64,000 nucleotides of DNA from CAIYZT01 sp947461435 (lineage in GTDB: Bacteria > Pseudomonadota > Alphaproteobacteria > Rhodobacterales > Rhodobacteraceae). The stretch is taken from positions 1,488,001-1,552,000 of the forward strand of contig OZ260083.1 in NCBI GenBank assembly GCA_965284435.1, in the 5' to 3' direction. A program made the translations under genes and the position numbers. Positions 16,956 to 25,261 of the stretch are shown piece after piece; within the stretch, counting starts at the first letter, position 1; each line of letters opens with the position of its first letter. The notes under the pieces were generated by a model. That model saw only the letters and a list, made by a program, of their open reading frames with translations. It had not been told where the DNA came from and searched no databases.

Positions 16956-17459
16956 TTAGCCGTTTATGACGGTAATTGCGACGCCGGCCCCGGAGACTTC
17001 GGCGCAGCCTGGATCGCTGCCCCCGGTCGAAATCGACAGCCAGTCTTCTTCGTCGTTGCTGGATATCACATAGGGGCAGCCGTCATCGTCGGCTTGTTCC
17101 GTGGCCGTTCCGCCGTGGGCCAGCACGACCAGATCAGAGGCGATGGCCCCCGCCTCTGCAAAGCCAAGAACGCTGCTTTCGATCCGGCAAAGCGGGATAT
17201 CGGGGTTGATAAAGACCACAACCTCGTCTTGAAACAGCGTGGTCAGCCCGCCGTCATCGGTGTCGCTGCCCCACCCAGCCTCGGAAAAGGCGTCAATCGA
17301 TTTGGTCAGATCCTCTTGATGCGCCATGCAGGCCGCAACGGCCGCGCGCATCAGCATATCGGGCGAGGAGGCCGACAGCGAGATCGCGCTTTCAATGTCT
17401 TGCGAGACGGCCGGGGTGGCCAGAGAAATCGCAACGGCGGCCCAAAGGCGAGGGGACAT
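16956..17459 (-). CDS. Hypothetical exported protein downstream of sucC
   Basis: This 167-aa protein has a signal peptide (MSPRLWAAVAISLATPAVSQ). The mature part is acidic with four cysteines ('AACMAHQED', 'IPLCRIE', 'DDGCPYVI', 'DPGCAEV') that could form two disulfides in the periplasm. I do not recognise the family. Two adjacent ATGs (17462 and 17459) overlap the sucC stop, so translation is coupled to sucC. Confidence 0.65.
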   Translation of the reverse strand: MSPRLWAAVAISLATPAVSQDIESAISLSASSPDMLMRAAVAACMAHQEDLTKSIDAFSEAGWGSDTDDGGLTTLFQDEVVVFINPDIPLCRIESSVLGFAEAGAIASDLVVLAHGGTATEQADDDGCPYVISSNDEEDWLSISTGGSDPGCAEVSGAGVAITVING

Positions 17460-18652
17460 CATCCCTTGACCGCCTTCACAATCTTTTGGGCCGCGTCCGC
17501 CAAGTTGTCGCCCGCGATCACGTTCAGGCCAGAATTGCGGATGATATCCTTGCCCAGTTCCACATTCGTGCCTTCAAGCCGCACGACCAATGGCACCTTC
17601 AGACCTACTTCCTTCACCGCCGCGATCACGCCTTCTGCGATGATGTCGCAGCGCATGATGCCGCCAAAGATATTGACAAGGATGCCTTTGACGTTGGGAT
17701 CAGAGGTGATGATCTTGAACGCCTCGGTTACCTTTTCCTTGGTCGCGCCCCCCCCCACATCCAGAAAATTCGCCGGCTCTGCGCCATACAGTTTGATGAT
17801 GTCCATGGTGGCCATGGCCAGACCGGCCCCATTCACCATGCAGCCGATATCGCCTTCCAGCGCGATGTAGTTCAGATCAAATTTTTGCGCGGCAAGTTCT
17901 TTGGGATCTTCTTCGGTTTCATCCTTGAGCGCCAGAATATCGGGGTGGCGGTACAAGGCATTGCCATCAAATCCCATCTTGGCATCCAGCAACTTCAAAT
18001 TGCCGTCTTTCATCACCACCAAGGGGTTGATTTCCAGCATGTCCATGTCTTTTTCGGTGAACAGTTTGTACAGTGCTTTCACGATGGCGCTGCATTGTTT
18101 GACCTGATTTCCCGTCAGGCCCAGACCAAAGGCCACGCGCCGACCATGGAAATCGGAATAGCCTGCCGCCGGATCGACCGAGAAGGAGATGATTTTCTCG
18201 GGCGAGTCATGGGCAACGTCTTCAATGCTCATCCCGCCTTCGGTGGAACAGACAATCGAAATGCGGCTGGACTGACGATCGATCAGCAAGGCCAGATAAA
18301 GTTCGCGTTCGATATCGCTGCCGTCTTCGATGTAGATGCGGTTGACTTGTTTGCCCGCCGGTCCGGTTTGCACCGTCACCAACGTACGCCCCAGCATCTG
18401 ACGGGCAAATTCGGCCGCCTCGCCCACGGACCGCGCCAGCCGAACGCCGCCCTTTTCCCCGGCTTCCGCCTCTTTGAAATGGCCTTTGCCGCGCCCGCCC
18501 GCGTGGATCTGCGCCTTGACCACCCAAAGCGGGCCATCAAGCTCGCCCGCGGCCGTTTTGGCATCTTCCGCCTTCATCACGGCCCGCCCGTCTGATACCG
18601 GGATCCCGTAGCTGCGCAACAATGCCTTGGCCTGATATTCATGGATGTTCAT
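17459..18652 (-). CDS. sucC: Succinyl-CoA synthetase subunit beta (ADP-forming)
   Basis: This 397-aa protein has the ATP-grasp N-terminus (MNIHEYQAKALLRSYGIPVS), the nucleotide-contact 'VVKAQIHAGGRGKGHFKEA', and the C-terminal 'NIFGGIMRCDIIAEGV' and 'VRLEGTNVELGK' motifs of SucC. It is the first gene of the minus-strand suc/odh series. A twin-palindrome operator lies about 96-126 bases upstream of its ATG, shared in form with the sdh operon. Confidence 0.97.
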   Translation of the reverse strand: MNIHEYQAKALLRSYGIPVSDGRAVMKAEDAKTAAGELDGPLWVVKAQIHAGGRGKGHFKEAEAGEKGGVRLARSVGEAAEFARQMLGRTLVTVQTGPAGKQVNRIYIEDGSDIERELYLALLIDRQSSRISIVCSTEGGMSIEDVAHDSPEKIISFSVDPAAGYSDFHGRRVAFGLGLTGNQVKQCSAIVKALYKLFTEKDMDMLEINPLVVMKDGNLKLLDAKMGFDGNALYRHPDILALKDETEEDPKELAAQKFDLNYIALEGDIGCMVNGAGLAMATMDIIKLYGAEPANFLDVGGGATKEKVTEAFKIITSDPNVKGILVNIFGGIMRCDIIAEGVIAAVKEVGLKVPLVVRLEGTNVELGKDIIRNSGLNVIAGDNLADAAQKIVKAVKG

Positions 18653-18747
18653 GGCGGCGCCTTTGAAAAGTGAATTTGGGACGTCATCGCATGAAAATGT
18701 AACAATTCAAATCCCCAACTGGGATTGGACGATGGAAATGCGACATT

Positions 18748-18778
18748 TGTGATCACAGCAAAAAAATTTGTGATCACA
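18748..18778. promoter_or_regulatory. Twin TGTGATCACA operator upstream of sucC
   Basis: Two perfect copies of the palindrome TGTGATCACA lie at 18748-18757 and 18769-18778, centres 21 bp apart (two helical turns), with a spacer containing an A7 tract. The same arrangement precedes sdhC at 31159-31189. This is strong evidence for a dedicated transcription factor site. The factor itself is not identified in the window. Confidence 0.85.
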
Positions 18779-18871
18779 GGTTAAGAAGTTGGATGCGCCG
18801 GGGGAATTGTCGGCCCTGTACCTGCGGCCCGCTCGCGGCTAGGTTGAGGGAAATGCGAAGGAACGTCTGGA

Positions 18872-19858
18872 ATGCCCCCAACCTGGTCTGTCGTTGCCAC
18901 CGTGGATGAACCTGCGCCGCTGGTGGTGGCCTTTGTTCTGCATCATCTGGAAAGCGGCGCACAGGAGGTGGCCCTGTTTCTGGACGGCCCCAACCCGGAA
19001 GCGCAAGATCATCTGTCGGGCATAAAGCAGGCCCGCGTTGTGCTGTGCGACGAGGCGCATTGGGCCGCGTCGCCGCGCCGCCGGCGCCCGAAACTGCATC
19101 CGGGCCGCCAACTGACCAATGCCAATATCGCCTATGGGCAGACGCGCGCGGACTGGCTGCTGCATTGCGACTGCGACGAATTTGTTCGCGATGGGGCAGC
19201 CCTTGCCCAAGAATTGGACGGAATGGCCGACAAACATCTGTATTTGCGATTGCAGGTGGCCGAGCGCGTTTATCTTGGTCCGGCCACGGATGATCTGTTC
19301 GAAGGGGGGTTTCGGTCTGCCTTGGAGGATTTCGCGGCGATTGGACCCTCGATTTACGGGGCGCTTGCGCCCTTTTTGAAGGACGGGTTGACCGGGCACC
19401 GGGCCGGCAAAGGGGTGGTGCGAACCGGGCTGCCCTTGGTCATGGGCATTCATTCCCCAGAGGGCCGCCCGCCGCACAAAAGCGCGCGCACGCCGCTGGT
19501 GCATTTTGATGGACTGACGCGTCTGCACTATATGATCAAACTTTTGCGCCGCGCGCATGAACCGCCAACGCAGGCCCCGCCCCGCCACGGTGCGCCGCGC
19601 ATTGAACAGTTCGGACAGATGCGCTCCTTGGTCGATCAGCCGGGCCAGGCCCGCGATCTGGTAGAAAGCCTCAAATCGCTGTCCAAGACCCAACAAGAGG
19701 CTTTGAGCGCCCTTGATGCGTTAGACATGCGTCCGTTTCGGCCCTTGGGGCGCAATCCCATGGCCGATGATTTGACCGTGACGGCGATGGACCGGGCGCT
19801 TCGCGCGCGGCACCATGATTTTCTTCAGGCCCATGCCCCGGGGTTTCTGGCGCCTTAG
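18872..19858 (+). CDS. Glycosyltransferase family 2-like protein
   Basis: This 328-aa protein resembles the DUF/PF13704 glycosyl transferase group of rhodobacteria. It has an N-terminal Rossmann-like start (WSVVATVDEPAPLVVAFVLH) and a DxD-type 'WLLHCDCDEFV' near residue 105. The middle has 'THxP'-like substrate loops ('GIHSPEGRPPHKS'). Acceptor and donor are unknown. It is divergent from sucC and shares the intergenic region with the twin operator. Its stop overlaps the convergent methyltransferase stop by four bases. Confidence 0.72.
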   Translation: MPPTWSVVATVDEPAPLVVAFVLHHLESGAQEVALFLDGPNPEAQDHLSGIKQARVVLCDEAHWAASPRRRRPKLHPGRQLTNANIAYGQTRADWLLHCDCDEFVRDGAALAQELDGMADKHLYLRLQVAERVYLGPATDDLFEGGFRSALEDFAAIGPSIYGALAPFLKDGLTGHRAGKGVVRTGLPLVMGIHSPEGRPPHKSARTPLVHFDGLTRLHYMIKLLRRAHEPPTQAPPRHGAPRIEQFGQMRSLVDQPGQARDLVESLKSLSKTQQEALSALDALDMRPFRPLGRNPMADDLTVTAMDRALRARHHDFLQAHAPGFLAP

Positions 19859-20559
19859 GCCCGCTGCGCCGCAAACAGCACCTGACCGCGCGGCAGGCGA
19901 TCGGGCCGGCGCGTCGCCACAAATCCGGCGGTGGAAAAAAGCGCCACGACCGCGCCTTCGCGGTGATGATAGGGCGCGCGGTCGTCATGCGTGACAACGC
20001 CGTCTGGTTGGCGGTGCGCGCCCAAGGTGCCTTCGGGCGCAAGGAACACTGTCAGCAAAAGCTGTTCCAACAGCGGAAAGGCCGCATGGATGCGCGGCAA
20101 GGCGGCGGCCAGTTGGCCGATGGGCAGATGGGTGAAGACCGCAAAGGCGATGGCATGGGTGATGGTGGGGGGCACGCCCGGAAAGGCAAAGGATTCATCT
20201 TCGATGAGGTGATCCAAGGCCAGTCGCGCGGGATCGTCCAGTTCCTGCGCATGGCCATGGCGCATCAGATCACCGGACTTGTCCGTGGCCCAGTAATGCC
20301 CGGCCTTCAAATAGGGGACGGCCTTGCATCCCAAACGCAAGGATCCTGCGCCAATGTCCACAAGGTGATGCTGTGGTTGCAGGCCCGCGTTCAAAAGAAG
20401 GGTCATTTCGGCGCGGCCCGTCTCGTCCCAGCGCCCGCCCACGATGTCGCGGTGCTGACCCTTGGCCAAAGCCTGCGCATAAAAGCCCGGCTGGTGATAG
20501 GGCGACAGGGGGCGCAAGCCGATCAGCCCTGCGCGGCGGCTTGGGCGATTCCCAGACAT
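19855..20559 (-). CDS. Class I SAM-dependent methyltransferase
   Basis: About 234 aa. SAM motif I is 'HLVDIGAGSLRLG', followed by an acidic residue after strand 2 ('YWATDKSGDL'). The N-terminal 'QALAKGQHRDIVGGRWDETG' and the C-terminal beta strands ('LLLTVFLAPEG') fit a small-molecule or glycan methyltransferase. The chosen ATG overlaps the 3' end of pepT by 37 bases. A TTG near 20517 would remove the overlap. Coupling with pepT is likely positional only. Confidence 0.7.
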   Translation of the reverse strand: MSGNRPSRRAGLIGLRPLSPYHQPGFYAQALAKGQHRDIVGGRWDETGRAEMTLLLNAGLQPQHHLVDIGAGSLRLGCKAVPYLKAGHYWATDKSGDLMRHGHAQELDDPARLALDHLIEDESFAFPGVPPTITHAIAFAVFTHLPIGQLAAALPRIHAAFPLLEQLLLTVFLAPEGTLGAHRQPDGVVTHDDRAPYHHREGAVVALFSTAGFVATRRPDRLPRGQVLFAAQRA

Positions 20560-21755
20560 AATTGGGTGGCCTGCGCCATATCCTGCACCGAAATCCATTC
20601 CAGCGGGCCGTGGATATCCTGCATGCCGGTGAACAGATTCGGGCAGGGCACCCCCAGTTCCGTCAGCCGCGAGCCATCGGTTCCGCCGCGGATGGGCACC
20701 GAAACCGGTTCAATCCCCAAGGAACGGGCGACATCGCGCGCCAGATCGACCGGCGTCATGTCTTTTTCCAGCCAATAGCGCATGTTTCGGTATTGTTTGC
20801 GGGTGGTGACGGTGATCGCGGCGCGCGGCTCGCTGGATTGCAGCGTCGCGGCAAGGCTGCTTAGCAAGGCTCCCTTGGCGGACAGACCGTCCAATTCGAA
20901 ATCGCGCAAGATGAACTTCAGCGTCGCCTCTGCGGCGGTGCCGGACATCTCGTACAGATGAATAAAGCCCTCCCGCGTGTCGGTCATCTCGGGGGTTTGG
21001 GACGCAGGCAAGGCAGCAATGAATTTGGCCGCCAGACCCAGCGCGTTGATCATCTTGCCGCGGGCCATTCCGGGATGGGCCGACACCCCGGTGATCGTGA
21101 CGATGGCCCCGTCGGCTGAAAAGCTTTCGTATTCAATCTCGCCCACCGCGCCGCCATCAAAGGTATAGGCAAAGTCAGCCCCCAGATCGTCGGGAAGCCG
21201 GGGGTCGACGCCGCGGCCGATTTCTTCGTCAGGGGTAAAGGCGATGCGGATTTTGCCATGCGGGATCGACGGGTCAGCCAAGAGGTGGCGCGCGGCAGTC
21301 ATGATCACGGCCACACCCGCCTTGTCATCTGCGCCCAGCAACGTCAGGCCCGAGGCGGTGATGATGTCGTGCCCGACCTTGGTGGCAAGATAGGGGGAGG
21401 CTTCGGGCGTCAGCACCAGCGCGGTATTGTCCGGAAACGTGATTGCGCCGCCATTATAGCCCCGGATCACCCTTGGTTTCACGCCGGTGGCATTGAACTG
21501 CGGGGCGGTATCCACATGGGCCAAAAAGCCGACAGTGGGGCCGGGGGCGGTGGCGGGAATCGTGGCCAGAACCGCACCGTAAGGGGTGATTTGAACATCG
21601 CTTGCGCCGATTGCGGTCAACTCGTCATGCAACAGTCGCGCCATGTTCAACTGAATCGCCGTGGAGGGCGCGGCGTTCGAGGTTTCATCGCTTTGGCTGT
21701 CGATGGCGGTATAGCGCATCAAGCGCTGTTCAAGTTCGGCCGCAAAGGCAGGCAT
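20523..21755 (-). CDS. pepT: Peptidase T (tripeptide aminopeptidase)
   Basis: This 410-aa M20-family dizinc aminopeptidase cleaves N-terminal residues from tripeptides. The zinc and catalytic motifs are 'GFLAHVDTAPQF' (His, Asp), 'LLGADDKAGVAVIM' (bridging Asp) and 'FTPDEEIGRGVD' (Glu pair). Length is normal for PepT. The ATG at 21755 (MPAFAAELEQRL) follows AGGAG; sequence further upstream in frame is not protein-like. Confidence 0.93.
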   Translation of the reverse strand: MPAFAAELEQRLMRYTAIDSQSDETSNAAPSTAIQLNMARLLHDELTAIGASDVQITPYGAVLATIPATAPGPTVGFLAHVDTAPQFNATGVKPRVIRGYNGGAITFPDNTALVLTPEASPYLATKVGHDIITASGLTLLGADDKAGVAVIMTAARHLLADPSIPHGKIRIAFTPDEEIGRGVDPRLPDDLGADFAYTFDGGAVGEIEYESFSADGAIVTITGVSAHPGMARGKMINALGLAAKFIAALPASQTPEMTDTREGFIHLYEMSGTAAEATLKFILRDFELDGLSAKGALLSSLAATLQSSEPRAAITVTTRKQYRNMRYWLEKDMTPVDLARDVARSLGIEPVSVPIRGGTDGSRLTELGVPCPNLFTGMQDIHGPLEWISVQDMAQATQLCLGIAQAAAQG

Positions 21756-22022
21756 GGTTCGGCTCCTGATCAAGGTGACGGGATTTGGCGGAGCGGGGGG
21801 GGATCTGTCAATGGGCGTGGTCGGATCTGCGGCGGACTGCCTGTGCAACCTGCCACGAGGATGGCAGTGATCGATCGAAACGGGCCCCATTTTCCAAATG
21901 GCGGCCGGATCGGGCGGCCCGCTGGGCGGGCGGGGGGCCGCGTGCGGCGCACCCGCGCCTTGTGATCAGGCGCGATTTGGGGCATGAGCGGTCAAAAGGC
22001 GCAATGGCGCGAGGGGATGACG

Positions 22023-22202
22023 ATGGATTACGGAAAATCAGGCGCGGTGGTGGTGGGCAAGAATTCACCCCGGTTCAAGGACAATGGGCCCAAGGAAGGC
22101 AAAGCTTCGGCGCCCAAGGCCAAACGGCTGAGCAAGGACGAGATGATTGCCAAGCTGAAGGCCGCCGCCGAAGCCAAGAAGGCGGCAGGGTCCGCCCCCT
22201 GA
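22023..22202 (+). CDS. Small lysine/alanine-rich hypothetical protein (59 aa)
   Basis: The ATG at 22023 is placed six bases after GAGGGG and gives MDYGKSGAVVVGKN, followed by a charged region and the helical tail 'LSKDEMIAKLKAAAEAKKAA'. A similar small protein is familiar from rhodobacteria, but I know no function. Possibly nucleic-acid associated because of its charge; this is only inference. It is followed closely by the IMPACT-domain gene in the same direction. Confidence 0.6.
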   Translation: MDYGKSGAVVVGKNSPRFKDNGPKEGKASAPKAKRLSKDEMIAKLKAAAEAKKAAGSAP

Positions 22203-22239
22203 GGCCGCGGCGCCGCCGCCCGAAGGCGGAGCCTGTTTC

Positions 22240-22587
22240 ATGCGTATTTTGGAGAACATCATTTCCGACCGGGGCAGCAAATATGCCGTCTCCGGCGCGC
22301 CCTGCCGGAGCGAGGCCGAGGCGCGGGCGCATGTGGTGGGCCTGAAAGTCGATAAAAAATTTGCCAGGGCCACGCATCATTCTTGGGGTCTGATCTGCGC
22401 CGAGGGGGCGATCAAATCAGATGATGGAGAGGCCGGCGCAGGCATGGTCATCGTGCGCATGCTGGAGCGGGCCGGACTGAACGGCCATGTTGTGGTGGTC
22501 ACGCGCTGGTACGGCGGCAAACATTTGGGCGGTGACCGGTTTCGGCACGTGCAAGAGGCGGTGCGGCTTTATCTGGCCGCTTTGTAG
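22240..22587 (+). CDS. IMPACT/YigZ N-terminal domain (UPF0029) protein
   Basis: The 115-aa protein consists only of the UPF0029 fold ('ISDRGSKYAV', 'ATHHSWGLIC', 'DDGEAGAG', 'VVTRWYGGKHLGGDRF'). Full-length YigZ and IMPACT proteins have extra domains (a C-terminal DUF1949 or an N-terminal RWD), so this is a stand-alone single-domain form. IMPACT homologues affect translation/Gcn2 signalling in eukaryotes; the bacterial role is unclear. It is convergent with bciA, seven bases apart. Confidence 0.85.
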   Translation: MRILENIISDRGSKYAVSGAPCRSEAEARAHVVGLKVDKKFARATHHSWGLICAEGAIKSDDGEAGAGMVIVRMLERAGLNGHVVVVTRWYGGKHLGGDRFRHVQEAVRLYLAAL

Positions 22588-22593
22588 CCGCCC

Positions 22594-23541
22594 TTAGAAC
22601 ACGGCGTGTTCGCCCCGATCCACCGCAGCCTCGCCGCGCACCAGCTTTGCGTAAAAATCAAACAGGGTCTCGCTGCCGGTTTCGGGGGTGGCATCGGCGT
22701 CGTAGGCTTTGGTTTCCGGGTTCCAGACCAGCATGGATTCTGTCGCATAGTATCGGCCAATGCGCGCCAGATCGGCCTTGTCTTTCAGGCGGGGGGCAAG
22801 GCGGCCCAAGGTATCCAGCACGGCGATGATGGTGGACAAAAGCCGCACGGGAACATGGCTGAACTTGGGCTTTATGCCCATCAGGCGAAACAACTCTTCG
22901 CCTTGCTGGCGCGGGGTCATGGCGGGGCCGGGGCCGCCGATGGGCAAGATGCGATTGTGCAAGCCGCTGTCGGTCAGGCATTGCGTCATATAACGGCCAA
23001 GATCGCCGTCGGAGATCGGCTTGCAGGCCGTCAACTGACCGTCTGCGAACAGAAGGAACGATTTTCCGGCGCGCAGGCGGCCCAATTGACCGGACAGTGA
23101 TTTGAAATAGGCGGTTGGGCGGACGATGGAATAGGTCAGACCCGAGGTTGCAAGTTCGGCCTCAAACGCCAGTTTGGCATGCTGAAAGGCCAACAGCGGT
23201 TTTTGCACGCAGATGGCGGACAGCAAAACGAATTGGGGGATCTTGGCGCTTTGCGCCGCGCGCAGGGCTGTCAGGTGGGCCGCGTGATCAATGGCCCAGG
23301 AATCGCGCTGTGTGCCGGAACGCGAGGCCATGCACGAGACGATGGCATCGAAGGGTTGGCTGTGAATGGCGCGTGTCAGCTGGGCCGGATCGGTCACCTC
23401 GGCTTGCACGGTGTTGGGGGCCAAGGGTCCGGGCCGGGTCAGGCAGGTGACGTGGTGGCCTGCCGCTTGCAAGGCCGCGAAGGTCGCGCGGCCGATCGTG
23501 CCGGTCGCCCCCAGAAGTAGAATGCGTTTATGCGCGGTCAT
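22594..23541 (-). CDS. bciA: 3,8-divinyl (proto)chlorophyllide 8-vinyl reductase, BciA type
   Basis: BciA reduces the C8 vinyl group of divinyl chlorophyllide with NADPH during (bacterio)chlorophyll synthesis. The 315-aa protein has the atypical-SDR nucleotide motif 'ILLLGATGTIGRATFAAL', 'SCMASRSGTQRDSWAIDH', 'YSIVRPTAYFKSLSGQL' and the C-terminal ending RGEHAVF, which I associate with BciA. NmrA-like oxidoreductase is the fallback call. Its presence suggests the organism is, or descends from, an anoxygenic phototroph, although no other photosynthesis gene lies in the window. Confidence 0.82.
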   Translation of the reverse strand: MTAHKRILLLGATGTIGRATFAALQAAGHHVTCLTRPGPLAPNTVQAEVTDPAQLTRAIHSQPFDAIVSCMASRSGTQRDSWAIDHAAHLTALRAAQSAKIPQFVLLSAICVQKPLLAFQHAKLAFEAELATSGLTYSIVRPTAYFKSLSGQLGRLRAGKSFLLFADGQLTACKPISDGDLGRYMTQCLTDSGLHNRILPIGGPGPAMTPRQQGEELFRLMGIKPKFSHVPVRLLSTIIAVLDTLGRLAPRLKDKADLARIGRYYATESMLVWNPETKAYDADATPETGSETLFDFYAKLVRGEAAVDRGEHAVF

Positions 23542-23658
23542 GTCGTGCCTTGGTTTATGATTTCGCTCGTTTGCGGCAAGGTAGCGCAGATTTTCGCGGC
23601 AAAAAGGGTAAAACGGCATGACAGACGCCAGAGGTGATCTAGGTCTGCCGCAAGGGGG

Positions 23659-25182
23659 ATGGATATGCCGTTGATCTTGATATTGGGCGATCAGTTAAGC
23701 CACGATCTTGCGACGCTGCGCGGCGCAGATCCGGCGGTGGACGTGGTCATGATGGCCGAGGTGATGGCCGAGGCGACCGCTGTGCCGCATCATCCGCAGA
23801 AGATTGCGCTGATCCTTGCTGCCATGCGCCAGTTTGCCCAAGAGGTGGCCGCGCGCGGGTTCAAGGTGCTGTACGGGCCTTTGGATGACCCCCAAACCGC
23901 GCCAAGCCTTGGCGCCGAAGTGCTGCGGCGCATGGAACAGACGGGCGCGCCGCAGGTGGTGGCGGTCACGCCCGGCGATTGGCGCTTGCGGGCCGAGTTG
24001 GAGCGGGTGGGTGTTCATCTTGTGCCTGATGATCGGTTCTTGTGCCCGCCCGAGGTGTTTGCCAGTTGGGCCAAAGGCCGAAAAGAGCTGCGGATGGAAT
24101 GGTTTTACCGCGATATGCGCCGGCGGACCGGCCTGTTGATGCAGGGCGATCAACCGGTTGGCGGGCAATGGAATTTTGACCATGATAACCGCAAGCGCGC
24201 GGCGCCCGATCTGTTGCGCCCAAGGCCTTTGCGCTTTGCGCCCGATGCGCAGACCGAGGCGGTGCTGGATCTGGTCGCGGAACGCTTTGCCGGCCACTTT
24301 GGCCACTTGCGGCCCTTTGGTTGGGCCGTAAGCCGCGCGCAAGCATTGCAAGCCTTGGATCATTTCATCACCCACAGCCTGCCCCGATTTGGAGAGGAAC
24401 AGGATGCGATGCTGGCGGACGACGCGGTGCTGAGCCATTCGTTGTTGTCGCCCTATCTGAACCTTGGGCTTCTGGGGCCGCTGGAGGTGTGCCAGCGCGC
24501 GGAGGCCGAATATCACGCCGCACGCGCCCCGCTGAACGCGGTCGAAGGGTTCATCCGCCAGATCATCGGTTGGCGCGAATACATGCGGGGGATCTGGGCC
24601 GTCTTGGGGCCGGATTATACCGCGCGCAACGCGCTGGGCCATGACGCAGCCCTGCCGGCGGTTTATTGGGGCGGGGCGACGGGCATGGCCTGCATGGCGG
24701 CGGCGGTGCGCCAAACGCGGGATCTGGCCTATGCCCATCACATCCAAAGGCTGATGATCACCGGCAATTTCGCGCTGCTGTCCGGGGTGGATCCGGCCCA
24801 TGTTCATGCGTGGTATCTGGCGGTGTATATTGACGCGCTGGAATGGGTCGAGGCGCCCAATGTCATCGGGATGAGCCAATTTGCCGATGGTGGGGTATTG
24901 GGATCAAAACCCTATGTCTCATCCGGGGCCTATATCGACCGGATGTCGGATTATTGCAAAGGCTGCGCCTATGACGTGAAGGTGAAGGTCGGGCCCAAGG
25001 CCTGCCCGTTCAATCTGTTGTACTGGGGGTTTCTGGATCGGCACCGCGCGCGGTTTGAAGGCCATCCCCGCATGGCGCAGATGTACCGCACCTGGGACAA
25101 GATGGCCCCCGATCACAAAGCGCAGGTCTTGTCCGGGGCGGGCGACATTCGCGCTGCGTTGGCCGGTGGCGCGGTGGTTTGA
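23659..25182 (+). CDS. Fe-S bacterial cryptochrome/photolyase (FeS-BCP, PhrB/CryB group)
   Basis: This 507-aa protein matches the deoxyribodipyrimidine photolyase-related family (PF04244). It begins 'LILILGDQLSHDLATLRG'. The C-terminal FAD region includes 'IQRLMITGNFALLSGVDP', and four cysteines sit in the expected places for a [4Fe-4S] cluster ('MACMAAAV', 'DYCKGCAYD', 'PKACPFN'). Members are (6-4) photolyases or blue-light regulators such as CryB of Rhodobacter, which influences photosynthesis genes. It is divergent from bciA across 117 bases. Confidence 0.88.
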   Translation: MDMPLILILGDQLSHDLATLRGADPAVDVVMMAEVMAEATAVPHHPQKIALILAAMRQFAQEVAARGFKVLYGPLDDPQTAPSLGAEVLRRMEQTGAPQVVAVTPGDWRLRAELERVGVHLVPDDRFLCPPEVFASWAKGRKELRMEWFYRDMRRRTGLLMQGDQPVGGQWNFDHDNRKRAAPDLLRPRPLRFAPDAQTEAVLDLVAERFAGHFGHLRPFGWAVSRAQALQALDHFITHSLPRFGEEQDAMLADDAVLSHSLLSPYLNLGLLGPLEVCQRAEAEYHAARAPLNAVEGFIRQIIGWREYMRGIWAVLGPDYTARNALGHDAALPAVYWGGATGMACMAAAVRQTRDLAYAHHIQRLMITGNFALLSGVDPAHVHAWYLAVYIDALEWVEAPNVIGMSQFADGGVLGSKPYVSSGAYIDRMSDYCKGCAYDVKVKVGPKACPFNLLYWGFLDRHRARFEGHPRMAQMYRTWDKMAPDHKAQVLSGAGDIRAALAGGAVV

Positions 25183-25261
25183 AGCCAGATCGGATATGCC
25201 CAAGGCGGAATGAAAACGCGCGCCCAAGGGGGCGCGCGCCGTTCGCATAGATGCGGCCGGA

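Noticed and set aside
23695..24879. Minus-strand frame of 394 codons across the photolyase
   Set aside because: Shadow rich in His/Gln/Arg; the plus strand carries the cofactor and cysteine motifs.
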